Source: Nitrospinaceae bacterium (GTDB lineage Bacteria; Nitrospinota; Nitrospinia; Nitrospinales; VA-1). From it: a stretch of 38,528 nt of DNA. This document shows positions 6,689 to 16,245 of this stretch, piece after piece. The position numbers and the translations under genes were made by a program. The notes under the pieces are model-generated. The model worked only from the letters and a program-made list of their open reading frames with translations. It was not told the DNA's origin and made no database searches. The stretch is from contig JAJDAV010000081.1 in the NCBI GenBank assembly GCA_029261695.1, forward strand, positions 1-38,528. The letters run 5' to 3'. Each line of letters starts with the position of its first letter. Positions within the stretch are counted from its first letter, which is position 1.

Positions 6689-9013
6689 ATGCAAGAATTG
6701 AAAGTTAACCTTCCCGTTAAACAATCCTCCTCTGACAGCCCAGCGACTGTTATCCCCTGGAATTCTTCTGTTGCTACAGATCATCTTCCCGACGTTCTTT
6801 ATAAAACAGGATCGGGCGCGATGGGTAAATTAAAACGGAAGAAAATTGAAAGCTGGTTTAACGAGGCGCGTTCTGGAGAAACCCAAGCTCAGTATAACTT
6901 AGGGGTAGCTTACTTTAAGGGGGCGGGTGTTTCCTGTAACCACAAGGAAGCGTTTAAGTGGTTCGAAAAGTCCGCAGAAAAGGGTTCAGCAAAGGGACAA
7001 GGTTTTCTAGCTCTGATGTACGAAAATGGAATGGGCGTGAAACAAGATCTTGAGCAAAGTCTGCATTGGTACCAAAAGGCTGCGGAGCAGGATGACAGTG
7101 CCGCGCAGTTTAATTTGGCTCGTATGTATTATCAGGGTAAAGGAACAGAAAAAGCATCGGACCAGGCCGCAATATGGTTTGAAAAGGCTGCTGATAAAAA
7201 TAACGACACAGCACAAAATATGTTAGGGGTCCTTTTCGAAAAAGGAGAAGGTGTCCCGCAAGATTATGATAAAGCCATTTCATGGTATCGAAAGGCTGCC
7301 CTCAATGGTAATGAAGCGGGGCTTTATAACCTGGGTGACTTGTACGACCGTGGTGAAGGGGTGAGGAAAGATTCAGCCAAGGCCGCACGATGGTTTAAGA
7401 AAGCTGCGCTGAAAGGTTTGGATCTTGCCCAATTTAAATTGGGCACGCTTTACTATTGTGGTGAAGGGGTCTCACAGGCTCCACAAAAGGCTTTGCAATG
7501 GATTTGTCGGGCTGCCGAACAAGGCCATGCACATGCGCGGCATTTTTTAAGAACAACTTCTTCCGACTTTAAACCTACAGGTGAAGATCTTTACCAAAAA
7601 GGAAAATACTTTTTTGAACAGAAAGAGTATGAAGAAGCTTTCTTGTGGTTGCAGCGAGCTGCTAACGAAAACCATGCGGAAGCGCAAAACTCTTTAGGTC
7701 TGCTCTGCGACTATGGTAAGGGGTGTAAGCGAGACCCTCTGCAAGCATTTCATTGGTATCAAAAAGCGAAAGATCATCCTCAAGCTCTTTTCAATATTGG
7801 CATGCTTTATTTTCTGGGAGAGGGTGTGGCGCAAGATGATAAACAATCTTTTAGTTACTTTGAGCGTTCTGCAAAAGAAAATGAAACTCGCTCGCAGGTG
7901 TTTTTAGGAATCCTCTATGAAAATGGAAAAGGCGTTATCCAAGATCTGACCAAGGCTGTAAATTGTTATCGCAAGGCAGCCTGGCAGGGGGATGTCTTTG
8001 GTCGTTTCCATCTTGCAAGAATGTATTACCACGGCAAAGGCGTTCCCGCGGACCATTCGGAATCTTTAAACTGGTATCACAAGGCAGAGGGTTATGTTCT
8101 CGCTCAATACAATTTAGGCAGAATGTATCTCAATGGGGATGGGATAAAACAAAATCTTAAAAAAGCCGTTCACTGGTTTGAAAAGGCTGCCGAGCAGGGT
8201 CATGATTACGCTCAATTCAGTCTGGGAAAAATTTATAGCACTGACAAAAAATTGGACGAAGCTAAGAAATGGTTTCTGTTGGCAGCAGAGCAGGGCAACC
8301 ATCTGGCACAATATCATCTCGGATTATTATTCGAAAATCTGGGATGCGAAAAAGATAGTGCGCATTGGTATCGACAGGCAGCAGAGCAAGGAAACTTACA
8401 AGCGGCTCAGGCTTTGGGTCGTATGTTTTTTGTGGGCAAGGGCGTAGAGAAAGATTTTGAAGAAGCCGCTAAATGGTATCGTAAAACATCACAAAAGAAA
8501 TCACACGACGATGGGACGGAATCATCCGATATTTTGTGGTTGAGAAAGGCTGCGGGAAATGGGCATTCGCGGGCGCAAAATCATTTGGGAGAACTTTATG
8601 AGCGTGGCGAAGGAGTCCCGCCTAGTTTGCACGAGTGCATGAAATGGTACCGGCGGTCAGCAGAGAAAGGCAATGATCTGGCGCAATATAATCTCGCCCG
8701 ATTGCTGGATGAAGCCGATGAAGCTTTGAGTTGGTATCACAAATCAGCAGACCAGGGAAATGTTCTGGCGCAAGTGGAACTGGGATGCCTTTATCAAAAT
8801 GAAAATCCAACTGCCGCCTTCAAATGGTTTCGTTTAGCTGCAGAGCATGGTCATAGCGAGGCACAATATCAACTCGGTTTAATGTATCGAAATGGAAGGG
8901 GAACACCCATCCACTTCACCGAAGCCATCCACTGGCTGAGACGCGCCGCAGAGCAGGATCATCTTTCTGCCATCGGCGCTCTGCAAAAATTAGAGCACGC
9001 TTTGCAGGTTTAG
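6689..9013 (+). CDS. Large Sel1-like repeat protein (about 19 repeats)
   Basis: The 774-residue protein is almost entirely Sel1-like repeats (a TPR relative of about 36 residues) with the repeating pattern AQ..LG.MY..G.GV..D...A..WY.KAAEQG. I count about 19 repeats from residue 65 to the end, with a degenerate stretch near 290-320 that resembles a plain TPR. The first ~50 residues are unstructured and there is no signal peptide, so it should form a long cytoplasmic superhelix for protein binding. It directly follows the J-domain gene (11 nt). It ends about 120 nt before pstS. Confidence 0.9.
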   Translation: MQELKVNLPVKQSSSDSPATVIPWNSSVATDHLPDVLYKTGSGAMGKLKRKKIESWFNEARSGETQAQYNLGVAYFKGAGVSCNHKEAFKWFEKSAEKGSAKGQGFLALMYENGMGVKQDLEQSLHWYQKAAEQDDSAAQFNLARMYYQGKGTEKASDQAAIWFEKAADKNNDTAQNMLGVLFEKGEGVPQDYDKAISWYRKAALNGNEAGLYNLGDLYDRGEGVRKDSAKAARWFKKAALKGLDLAQFKLGTLYYCGEGVSQAPQKALQWICRAAEQGHAHARHFLRTTSSDFKPTGEDLYQKGKYFFEQKEYEEAFLWLQRAANENHAEAQNSLGLLCDYGKGCKRDPLQAFHWYQKAKDHPQALFNIGMLYFLGEGVAQDDKQSFSYFERSAKENETRSQVFLGILYENGKGVIQDLTKAVNCYRKAAWQGDVFGRFHLARMYYHGKGVPADHSESLNWYHKAEGYVLAQYNLGRMYLNGDGIKQNLKKAVHWFEKAAEQGHDYAQFSLGKIYSTDKKLDEAKKWFLLAAEQGNHLAQYHLGLLFENLGCEKDSAHWYRQAAEQGNLQAAQALGRMFFVGKGVEKDFEEAAKWYRKTSQKKSHDDGTESSDILWLRKAAGNGHSRAQNHLGELYERGEGVPPSLHECMKWYRRSAEKGNDLAQYNLARLLDEADEALSWYHKSADQGNVLAQVELGCLYQNENPTAAFKWFRLAAEHGHSEAQYQLGLMYRNGRGTPIHFTEAIHWLRRAAEQDHLSAIGALQKLEHALQV

Positions 9014-9096
9014 GATCCCCTAAATACATTCAATAAATTTTGTAAGGTTGAGCGTTTTCGCCCGACTTATTTGGGAGATTTTTTTGTTGGTTTTTA

Positions 9097-9114
9097 TATG
9101 TAGATATCTATATA
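9097..9114. promoter_or_regulatory. Palindrome upstream of pstS, possible operator
   Basis: TAGATATCTA (9101-9110) is a perfect 10-bp palindrome. It extends outward as ATAT-g and t-ATAT, and lies about 23 nt before the GTG start of pstS. It could be a regulator site for the phosphate operon. It does not match the classical Pho box, and AT-rich palindromes occur by chance. Confidence 0.35.
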
Positions 9115-9132
9115 TTAAGATATAGGTATTTT

Positions 9133-10005
9133 GTGATTCGATTTCTAACATTTCCCCAAAAGATTGCTCCAATGATTCGACTCTTATTTTTTGTTTTGGT
9201 TATTGTTGGTGTGGTGCCACTTCCTGTAAGCGCAAATCATCCATCAAAAATTGAGATTGTTGGTTCCACCACAGTTTTGCCTATTGCCTCTTTAGCGGCT
9301 GAAAGGTTTAAGTCCCCACACCATTTACGAATTCTTGTTAATGCAGGTGGATCAGGGGTTGGCATCCATTCGGTGGCCCGAGGAAGATCGGATATTGGTA
9401 TGGCGTCCCGCGAATTATCCGGCTCAGAGCGCAGGCGGTTTGAGGGTTCTCACCTGAAGGTTCATACGGTGGGAGTCGATGCAGTAGCCTGCGTCGTCTC
9501 GTCAGAAATTTACAATTCGGGAGTCAAATCATTAACACGCCAGCAAATTGGTGATATTTATTTGGGAAAGATAACGAACTGGAAAGAGGTGGGAGGGCCG
9601 GACCGAAAAATCGTAGTTGTGGATAAAGAAAGGCATCGGGGAACTCGCCATGTTTTTATGAATTTTATATTTGGAAAGCCTACCCAAAAAACCCCAGGAA
9701 CGCTTCTAGTCACTGGATCAAACAACGAGGAGCAAGCAAAAATCGCTCAAAGTGATTCGGCAATAGGCATGCTGTCCTACGCCTGGGCAAATGATGAAGT
9801 GAAGGCCATAGCAATACGGGGTAAAAATTATCTTATTGCTCCCACCCTTGAAACTATAACGAAAGGTGATTACCCGATTGTTAGAAAATTGAATTTTATA
9901 ACTGCAGGGGAACCAAAGGGAGAAGTTAAAGAATTTTTGGAATTTGTAAAGAGTCCGAAGGGGCAGAGGGTAGTCAAAGAAAGTGGTTATCTCCCTTATA
10001 AATGA
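9133..10005 (+). CDS. pstS: Phosphate ABC transporter, periplasmic substrate-binding protein
   Basis: The protein belongs to the PstS type of solute-binding proteins. IEIVGSTTVLPIASLAAERF opens the mature part, followed by the phosphate-loop-like GGSGVGIHSVARGRSDIGMASREL. An export signal is present (MIRLLFFVLVIVGVVPLPVSA). Translation may start at this GTG (9133) or at the ATG at 9172; the ATG gives the cleaner signal peptide, but the GTG has AGGT upstream. At about 277-290 residues it is slightly short for the family. It binds phosphate in the periplasm and hands it to PstCA. Its stop overlaps the pstC start by 4 nt. Confidence 0.9.
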   Translation: MIRFLTFPQKIAPMIRLLFFVLVIVGVVPLPVSANHPSKIEIVGSTTVLPIASLAAERFKSPHHLRILVNAGGSGVGIHSVARGRSDIGMASRELSGSERRRFEGSHLKVHTVGVDAVACVVSSEIYNSGVKSLTRQQIGDIYLGKITNWKEVGGPDRKIVVVDKERHRGTRHVFMNFIFGKPTQKTPGTLLVTGSNNEEQAKIAQSDSAIGMLSYAWANDEVKAIAIRGKNYLIAPTLETITKGDYPIVRKLNFITAGEPKGEVKEFLEFVKSPKGQRVVKESGYLPYK

Positions 10006-10844
10006 TGTGGATTTTTGCGGGTCTGAATTTAATTTTTTTAAGTTGCGCGGTAGGATTGTTTCTTTTTCTTGTTCTGGAATCGTATCCAATATTAAAGTTG
10101 CAGGGTTTTGATTTTTGGCTAGGGCAGGATTGGTGGGTGGGGGAATCCTATGGGGCATTGCCTATGCTTTACGGGTCCTTTATTGTTACTGCTTTGGCCT
10201 GTCTTCTAGTTTTACCGCTTGCGCTGGCAGTAGCGCTTTTCACTTCTGAGTTTTTAAGTTCTTCCTACAGACGATTTGTGAAGGCCATATTAGAACTTCT
10301 AGCGGGAGTTCCTGGTATTATTTATGGCCTCTTGGGTGTTTCCTTTCTTTCTCTCTGGGTAAAAAATATTTTTGGTTTGGTGGATGGTAATACTCTGCTC
10401 ACCGCAGGTTGTTTGCTTTCGATCATGATCCTGCCTACTGTATTGACTTTGTCTGAAGATGCCATGCACGCAGTTCCTGCAGAGTACCGGGAAAACGCAT
10501 TAGGTTTGGGTTTGAGTAAATGGCAAGCGGCTATCTCTGTGGTCTTGCCGCAGGCATTACCGGGAATTGTGGGAGCGGTTCTGCTAGGCATCGGGCGAGC
10601 CATGGGAGAAACCATTGCTGTAATGCTAGTTGTCGGCAGTCTCGATCGCATCCCTGCCCCCTGGTTTAATATTTTTACATCGGCACAAACGATTCCTTCC
10701 AAATTAGGGCGTGAAGCTGCAGAAGCCATTGGAGAAGGGACTCATTGGAGTGCATTGATGGCTTTAGGGTTGACCTTGTTCCTGATGGTTTTCGTAATTA
10801 CTTTGTTGGGAAATCATTTCCTCAAGCGGGTGAATGGCTCATGA
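10002..10844 (+). CDS. pstC: Phosphate ABC transporter permease PstC
   Basis: The 280-residue inner-membrane protein has about six hydrophobic segments. It carries the permease EAA-type loop (AVPAEYRENALGLGLSKWQAAISVVLPQALPGI) that docks on the ATPase, and the conserved GIGRAMGETIAVMLVVG helix. With PstA it forms the phosphate channel. The ATG overlaps the pstS stop (ATGA) and the pstA start overlaps its stop, so all pst genes are translationally coupled. Confidence 0.93.
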   Translation: MMWIFAGLNLIFLSCAVGLFLFLVLESYPILKLQGFDFWLGQDWWVGESYGALPMLYGSFIVTALACLLVLPLALAVALFTSEFLSSSYRRFVKAILELLAGVPGIIYGLLGVSFLSLWVKNIFGLVDGNTLLTAGCLLSIMILPTVLTLSEDAMHAVPAEYRENALGLGLSKWQAAISVVLPQALPGIVGAVLLGIGRAMGETIAVMLVVGSLDRIPAPWFNIFTSAQTIPSKLGREAAEAIGEGTHWSALMALGLTLFLMVFVITLLGNHFLKRVNGS

Positions 10845-11689
10845 ACGCGACCACTTTTGAAAAAGTCATGTTTATTGTCCTTTCTATTTTGACTCTGTTA
10901 ATTACGAGTTTACTTCTGGTTATTCTTGCGACTGTTTTTGTTAAAGGTTTGCCAGCTATCCACTCTGGATTTTTTACTGAAGCCTCCAAAGATTTTGGTC
11001 GGACGGGAGGAATTTTTTATCAAATGGTCGGAACTATAATTTTAATGTCAGGTGCTGTTCTTGTCAGTTTGCCGGTCGCTTTGGGGTCTGTTATTTATCA
11101 AACACAATATTTAAAATCAAAGAAAGCCAAAGAGTTTTGCCGTCAGTCTGCACAGATATTGAATGCCACACCAACAATATTGTTTGGGCTGGTGGGTTAT
11201 TTGTTTTTCGGAGTTTATTTGGAAACAGGAGTTTCATGGGTGACGGGATCACTGATTCTTTCTGTAATGATTTTACCCACCCTGCAAATCAGCATTCGGG
11301 AAGCAATAGAGGCTTTACCAGAGAAATATAAAGATACGGGGATGGCTTTGGGTTTGTCACAATGGAACCAAATCAAAGCGGTTATTATTCCACAAAGTTA
11401 CTATGGGATAATCACAGGAGTTTTGCTGGGCTTGGCTCGTGCGGCGGGAGAAACGGCTGCAATAATGTTTGCGGCGACCACTTTTTCGGGAGTTAGAATT
11501 CCAGAGTCCTTTTCAGATCCAGTTCCAACTTTACAAACGCATATGCTGGTTCTGGCACAAGAAGCCGCGAACCCCGCTGCAATTGCTCAAGCTTGGGGCG
11601 CAGGATGGGTTCTTTTGTCACTTGTTTTTTTAATGACTTTAATAGCGTGGTTACTAAGAAGTAAATTGAAAATGGAATCAGAGTTATGA
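10841..11689 (+). CDS. pstA: Phosphate ABC transporter permease PstA
   Basis: I moved the start from the tracked 10745 to the ATG at 10841, which overlaps the pstC TGA by 4 nt and gives MNATTFEKVMFIV (282 aa). The longer form would lie inside pstC. The protein has six hydrophobic segments, the coupling loop EALPEKYKDTGMALGLSQWNQIKAVIIPQ and the conserved GLARAAGETAAIMFAA helix typical of PstA. It pairs with PstC in the membrane. Confidence 0.93.
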   Translation: MNATTFEKVMFIVLSILTLLITSLLLVILATVFVKGLPAIHSGFFTEASKDFGRTGGIFYQMVGTIILMSGAVLVSLPVALGSVIYQTQYLKSKKAKEFCRQSAQILNATPTILFGLVGYLFFGVYLETGVSWVTGSLILSVMILPTLQISIREAIEALPEKYKDTGMALGLSQWNQIKAVIIPQSYYGIITGVLLGLARAAGETAAIMFAATTFSGVRIPESFSDPVPTLQTHMLVLAQEAANPAAIAQAWGAGWVLLSLVFLMTLIAWLLRSKLKMESEL

Positions 11690-12357
11690 GACCTGCTATT
11701 CAAATAAAAAATCTCAATGTTACCTATGATTCCATAAAGGTAATCGATGATTTTAGTTGTGAGGTTAAAGAAAACTCTGTGACCGCAATTGTTGGCCCGT
11801 CGGGTTGCGGAAAATCTACTTTACTTAGATGTTTATGTCGAATGAACGATCACATCGAAAGCTTTCACCTTGCAGGAAAAGTATTGGTGAAAGGCGAGGA
11901 TATTTATCATCCTGATGTCGATGTTTATAAGTTGAGGAAAAGGGTAGGGCTGATATACCAAAAACCTTGTGTTTTTCCTAAAAGCATTTTGAAAAATGTT
12001 TTGTTTGGCGTAAAGCATATAAAAGAGATTGATAAAAAAGATTACAGTGAAATTGCTGAGCGTGTACTAAAAGAAGTGAATCTTTGGGAGGAGGTCAAAG
12101 ACAGGTTGGGCAATCTTGCAACGACACTCTCGATGGGGCAGCAACAGCGTTTGGCAATGGCTCGCACTCTTGCTGTAGAGCCAGAAATTCTACTGATGGA
12201 TGAGCCGACCTCCTCGCTGGACCCTGAGTCTACAGCTGTTATAGAATCACTCATTCAAAAACTGAAAACCCACCGAACACTTCTTCTTGTGACTCACCAA
12301 CCCGAACAGGCTGAAAAGGTTTCTGATAATTTGATATTTTGCAATATAATCAAGTAA
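11686..12357 (+). CDS. pstB: Phosphate ABC transporter ATPase PstB
   Basis: This is the ATP-binding subunit, 223 aa, coupled to pstA by a 4-nt overlap. Visible motifs are Walker A GPSGCGKST (about residues 37-45), Q-loop YQKPCVFPKSI, Walker B ILLMDEPTSSLDP and switch histidine VTHQ. The signature reads LSMGQQQR instead of the usual LSGGQQQR. The protein is about 25-35 residues shorter than typical PstB, mostly at the ends. No phoU follows; the next gene encodes a TPR protein 33 nt downstream. Confidence 0.9.
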   Translation: MRPAIQIKNLNVTYDSIKVIDDFSCEVKENSVTAIVGPSGCGKSTLLRCLCRMNDHIESFHLAGKVLVKGEDIYHPDVDVYKLRKRVGLIYQKPCVFPKSILKNVLFGVKHIKEIDKKDYSEIAERVLKEVNLWEEVKDRLGNLATTLSMGQQQRLAMARTLAVEPEILLMDEPTSSLDPESTAVIESLIQKLKTHRTLLLVTHQPEQAEKVSDNLIFCNIIK

Positions 12358-12390
12358 GCGCATCTCCAAAAAATATTTTTGAGGCTGGAT

Positions 12391-13974
12391 TTGGCAAAGA
12401 ATAAAGTAAAGAAAAGTCAGGGCAAGACGGAGGCAGATGGTGTTGCCCTTTCCACGCTTGGCGAAAAGTTGAAGAGCAGCAACCCCAAGGTGGCCGAGCA
12501 TTTTGAAGCTATTCAGAGTATGGAACTTTCCGTTCCTCGTCTGGTGCAGGTCATTGAAGACCTTTTACCTTATCCCTGGGAAGACCGGGCGTTATTTGAG
12601 GAAGGTATCAAGCTCACCGCGCAGGGGTTTTATAACGAAGCGATTGCAGTGCTTGGTGACGTCTTACGTGTGAGTCCGAATGCTTATCCGGCCTATCATT
12701 TGTTGGGCCATGTCTACATGGCTTTGGGGAATCGAAAAGAAGAAATTGAAAACTATCGCAAAGCGGCACGTCTCAAACCTAATTACCCACAAATTTATAT
12801 TGATTTGGGAACAGCCTACTGGATGCAGGGGAAAGAAAAAAAATCTTATGCCGCTTTCAAAAAAATTATTCCCATGGCCCCAGACTTTGCCATTGCTGAT
12901 TATTGGTTGACGTTTATTTTTGATCGATTAGGGCGAAACCGCGATGTTTATGAGATGAATCAAAATAACACGGAGGCTCCACTTAAGGTGTTTGCTGGTA
13001 TCTGTGGGCTGATAGGTCAAGCTTACCTTGAGTTTGGTTATCATACTGCCGCACGGCAGGCTTTTAAAAGAGCGATTAGAGTTTGGTCGGAATATGCAGA
13101 GGGATATTATTTGCTGGGTTCATTGCATCTTAAAAAATTGCGGAACCCCAAACGTGCGGTGAAATATTTGGAAACGGCAGAGCAACTTTATATTCGTAAA
13201 AACGATTTTCAAAGAGCGGCGATGGTGCATCAGCTTTATCGACCGAAAGATGAAGTGCAGGAAAAAGAAAAGGCGGCCGAGGAATGGTTGAAGGAAGGAT
13301 TGCGTTTGCAAAATTTGACTTGGTATCAGGCCGCTGTGGATGCTTATCAAATGGCGCGTGGGTTCAAGCCAGATTTTCTAGATGCTTATTACAACATGGG
13401 TGTGGCTTATGGCTGTATGGAAGAGAATGGTATTGATGCCTTGCATAAAGCGGTTTGGGTTTTTAAAAAATCCATAGATCTCAACCCAGAATTTATTCAT
13501 GCTTACACTGCTTTAGGAGCTTCTTACATCAAACAAGGTGAAACGGAAGAAGCTATTGAAGTTCTAAATCGCGCTGAAAAGGTGTGCCCGAGTGACTCAA
13601 ACGTTTATTTCTATTTAGGAATTGCCAGTCGGATAAACACTCGTTTTAAGGAAGCTGTGGAGTATTTAAAAAAAGCCGTAGCCTTGAAACCGGATTCCGT
13701 GCAGGTTCAATTTTACCTGGGGCTGTCTCTAATTGATGCTGAACAATTTGATGACGCTTGTTCCGCTTTTCGTGATGTTATAAGGATAAAACCTGATTTT
13801 GCAGATGGGCATATGATGCTGGGGAATTTATATCGTGAAAATATTCCAGAACCGGAAAAAGCTATTTATCATCTAAAAAGAGCAGAGAAATTATTTATGA
13901 AAATGGAGGATTTTCAGCGGGTCGGTTATATACGCCAGCTTTTGTCCCGTTATGCTGCCAGTTCAGGAGCCTGA
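12391..13974 (+). CDS. TPR protein
   Basis: I chose the TTG at 12391 (MAKNKVKKSQGK, 527 aa) over the tracked TTG at 12379, because GAGG lies 6 nt upstream of it. The protein has a lysine-rich N-terminus and no signal peptide. It contains roughly nine to ten tetratricopeptide repeats in two blocks (about 75-280 and 310-500), including AYPAYHLLGHVYMALGNRKE and SVQVQFYLGLSLIDAEQFDD. It is probably a cytoplasmic scaffold. It sits 33 nt after pstB and 7 nt before the next gene, so it may be co-transcribed with the phosphate operon, but nothing shows a phosphate role. Confidence 0.85.
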   Translation: MAKNKVKKSQGKTEADGVALSTLGEKLKSSNPKVAEHFEAIQSMELSVPRLVQVIEDLLPYPWEDRALFEEGIKLTAQGFYNEAIAVLGDVLRVSPNAYPAYHLLGHVYMALGNRKEEIENYRKAARLKPNYPQIYIDLGTAYWMQGKEKKSYAAFKKIIPMAPDFAIADYWLTFIFDRLGRNRDVYEMNQNNTEAPLKVFAGICGLIGQAYLEFGYHTAARQAFKRAIRVWSEYAEGYYLLGSLHLKKLRNPKRAVKYLETAEQLYIRKNDFQRAAMVHQLYRPKDEVQEKEKAAEEWLKEGLRLQNLTWYQAAVDAYQMARGFKPDFLDAYYNMGVAYGCMEENGIDALHKAVWVFKKSIDLNPEFIHAYTALGASYIKQGETEEAIEVLNRAEKVCPSDSNVYFYLGIASRINTRFKEAVEYLKKAVALKPDSVQVQFYLGLSLIDAEQFDDACSAFRDVIRIKPDFADGHMMLGNLYRENIPEPEKAIYHLKRAEKLFMKMEDFQRVGYIRQLLSRYAASSGA

Positions 13975-13981
13975 GTATTTT

Positions 13982-15217
13982 ATGAAAAGAAAAATTATAA
14001 TTATTATTAGCGTTTTTATTTTGCTGGTTGGCGTAGAGGTTTCAGGTCGACCTCTTTCTTCAGAACTTGACAAAATGACAGCGGATGAAATGGCACCTCT
14101 GGCTTTAGAGGATTCCATGTACTACCATTTTGACGAATGGTTTGGACGCTTCCAGGGAGAAATCAATCGTTTGGAATCTTCTCCTCCTTCATTAGAAAAC
14201 CGTGTCGAATTGATGAAGTATTATTTTAATTACACGGGTTTGTTGGGGGAGTTGACACATGCTCTCGCTTTTACCAGTAAGTATAAAATTAAAAAAGTAT
14301 CTGCAGATTTTTTAGCCTACAGTAATCGTGTGAAAGATCTTGCTCATGAAATATTAGACGACGATTCAAAAACGCTCGGTCAGGAAGCTCAGGCAGCATT
14401 ATTTTTGGGCGCCGCCGAAGGCTATATTGGGATTTTTGAATACGGGCAGGGAAATTTATTTGAGGCTTTGGTAAATGGTTTTCAAGCAGATAATCATCTA
14501 GAGCAGGCTTTGCAGCTAAACCCGAGTCTGGTCGATGGATACTTTGGTCTGGGAATGTACCGTTACGGAAATAGTCGTTTAGGAGGGATCGGTAATTTTC
14601 TCATGCAAGGAGGTAAAGATTTGAGGCAGGTGGGTTTGAACCATATTGAACACGCTATCCTAAAAGGCGCATCGGCTCTTCCTTTGGCGATGAAAACACT
14701 CGCTTGGTTTTATATCTCTGAACAGATCAATCCGAAAAATAAAGACCTCCCGGTGGAGCATCCTTTGTCTCAGACGAAAACTCGTCAAAATGCATGGGCG
14801 TTGCTGATAGAGTTGGAAAGCCGCTATTTTAAAGGTCCAGCCCCATATCCCCACTTCAAGGGGAATAAGGAAATTGCAATGATGAAGGCTTTGCAGTATG
14901 TATTGGATAAAAACTATACCGAGGCCGGAGTAGAATTTAAAAAAGTCTTGAAAATCAGTGAGCATTTGAAAAGTAGAGGGCTCGCTATCAATCCTCAGTT
15001 AACTAGTTCGGTGGAAGCAGGCATCAAATTTTGTGAATTGATGCAGTGGGAAAAACAGGACGATACCCAAAACAGTTGCTTAAAAGTTCAGGAACAAATT
15101 GATTTCCTTAAAAGTGGTGGCTCAATGGTGGAATATGACTCCAAAAAAATCCGTAGTGAACTGCATGCAATCTTTTCAGATGCCCTCCAAGAATTGACTG
15201 AAAAAATGCACTGTTAG
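13982..15217 (+). CDS. Secreted TPR-like protein of unknown function
   Basis: I moved the start to the ATG at 13982, which gives a strong signal peptide (MKRKIIIIISVFILLVGVEVSG). AGGAG lies 12 nt upstream. The tracked start at 13952 would add ten residues inside the preceding gene. The 411-residue product is helical and contains TPR-like stretches such as LVDGYFGLGMYRYGNSRLGG and a helix-rich region with ALFLGAAEGYIGIFEYGQGN. It is expected in the periplasm or outer envelope. The gene begins 7 nt after the TPR gene, so the two likely form a unit. No catalytic motif is visible. Confidence 0.7.
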   Translation: MKRKIIIIISVFILLVGVEVSGRPLSSELDKMTADEMAPLALEDSMYYHFDEWFGRFQGEINRLESSPPSLENRVELMKYYFNYTGLLGELTHALAFTSKYKIKKVSADFLAYSNRVKDLAHEILDDDSKTLGQEAQAALFLGAAEGYIGIFEYGQGNLFEALVNGFQADNHLEQALQLNPSLVDGYFGLGMYRYGNSRLGGIGNFLMQGGKDLRQVGLNHIEHAILKGASALPLAMKTLAWFYISEQINPKNKDLPVEHPLSQTKTRQNAWALLIELESRYFKGPAPYPHFKGNKEIAMMKALQYVLDKNYTEAGVEFKKVLKISEHLKSRGLAINPQLTSSVEAGIKFCELMQWEKQDDTQNSCLKVQEQIDFLKSGGSMVEYDSKKIRSELHAIFSDALQELTEKMHC

Positions 15218-15290
15218 GCTCCTCAGGATAAATCGGTGTAAGGTTAGTAGGCTTGGATCGACTAATTTGCAATGTATGGGGAGTCGATTT

Positions 15291-16229
15291 ATGAGAGTAA
15301 GAAAAGCAGGAGGGCCCCTATTTGTAATAGCCCTTGCCAGCCTGTTTATTGTCTCTTTATCCGGTTTCGATTATTCCCGGCACAGCATACCTCTAGATGA
15401 AATTTCAGATGGCGGTCCAGGCAAGGACGGCATCCCCTCCATAGATAACCCCCGTTTTTTGACTGCGGAAGAAGCGGATGGTTCTATGTTGCGAGATGCA
15501 GATCGTGTTCTCGGGTTTTCCTATAACGGACACACGCGAGCTTACCCTGTAAAAATTTTAAACTGGCATGAAATTGTAAATGATCAGGTGGGTGGGCAGC
15601 CGGTGGTGGTTAGTTTTTGTCCTTTGTGTGGTACCGGAATGGTATTCGATGCAAATGTGAAAAACCGTAAGCTGAAATTCGGTGTTTCAGGACTGCTTTA
15701 TCAAAGCGATATGTTGCTTTATGATCATCAAACGGAAAGCCTTTGGTCGCAAATAAAATCGGAAGCGGTGACAGGGCCAATGACCGGAACCCGCTTAAAA
15801 CTATTGGCATCGATGCATACGAACTGGGGCTCCTGGAAGAAAAAACATCCTCAAACTATGGTGTTGTCAGAGAAAACCGGGTTTCAACGTCCGTACGATC
15901 GTGATCCCTATCAGGGTTATGAGTCAAACTCACGATTGATGTTTGATGTCGGTCTCATGAATTCGAAATATCCTCCGAAGGAAAAAGTAATTGGTATTGA
16001 AATGGATGGGAAGGCCAAAGTCTACCCGTTTTCAGAACTCAGTAGAACCCGGTCGCCGGTACAGGATGTTTTCAACAATATTAAAATACAAATATTTTAT
16101 GATAAGGTAACCAGGACGGCCGTTATTAAAGACAGTAAAAATAAGGAGTTACCATCAGTAGTGGGATTTTGGTTTGCCTGGTTTGCGTTTCATCCAGAAA
16201 CCAAGGTTTTTGTCGCCGAGAAGAGATGA
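15291..16229 (+). CDS. DUF3179 domain protein, secreted
   Basis: The ATG at 15291 has GGGGAG 7 nt upstream and opens a signal peptide or anchor (GGPLFVIALASLFIVSLSGF). The tracked TTG at 15267 is less likely. The 312-residue protein matches DUF3179: IPLDEISDGGPGKDGIP, VLGFSYNGHTRAYPVKILNWHEIVND, VVVSFCPLCGTGMVFDA and LYQSDMLLYDHQTESLWSQ are its hallmark motifs. The CPLCG pair could bind a metal or form a disulfide. The family is widespread and its biochemical function is not known to me. It converges on msrB. Confidence 0.88.
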   Translation: MRVRKAGGPLFVIALASLFIVSLSGFDYSRHSIPLDEISDGGPGKDGIPSIDNPRFLTAEEADGSMLRDADRVLGFSYNGHTRAYPVKILNWHEIVNDQVGGQPVVVSFCPLCGTGMVFDANVKNRKLKFGVSGLLYQSDMLLYDHQTESLWSQIKSEAVTGPMTGTRLKLLASMHTNWGSWKKKHPQTMVLSEKTGFQRPYDRDPYQGYESNSRLMFDVGLMNSKYPPKEKVIGIEMDGKAKVYPFSELSRTRSPVQDVFNNIKIQIFYDKVTRTAVIKDSKNKELPSVVGFWFAWFAFHPETKVFVAEKR

Positions 16230-16245
16230 GGGAGACGACCACAAG

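Noticed and set aside
6689-9013. CRISPR-like or DNA-level repeat array
   Set aside because: The periodicity comes from Sel1 protein repeats; the DNA units are diverged and coding, with no spacers.
12247-12501. Minus-strand 84-aa ORF at the pstB/TPR junction
   Set aside because: It lies antisense to two well-supported genes and shows no independent signals.
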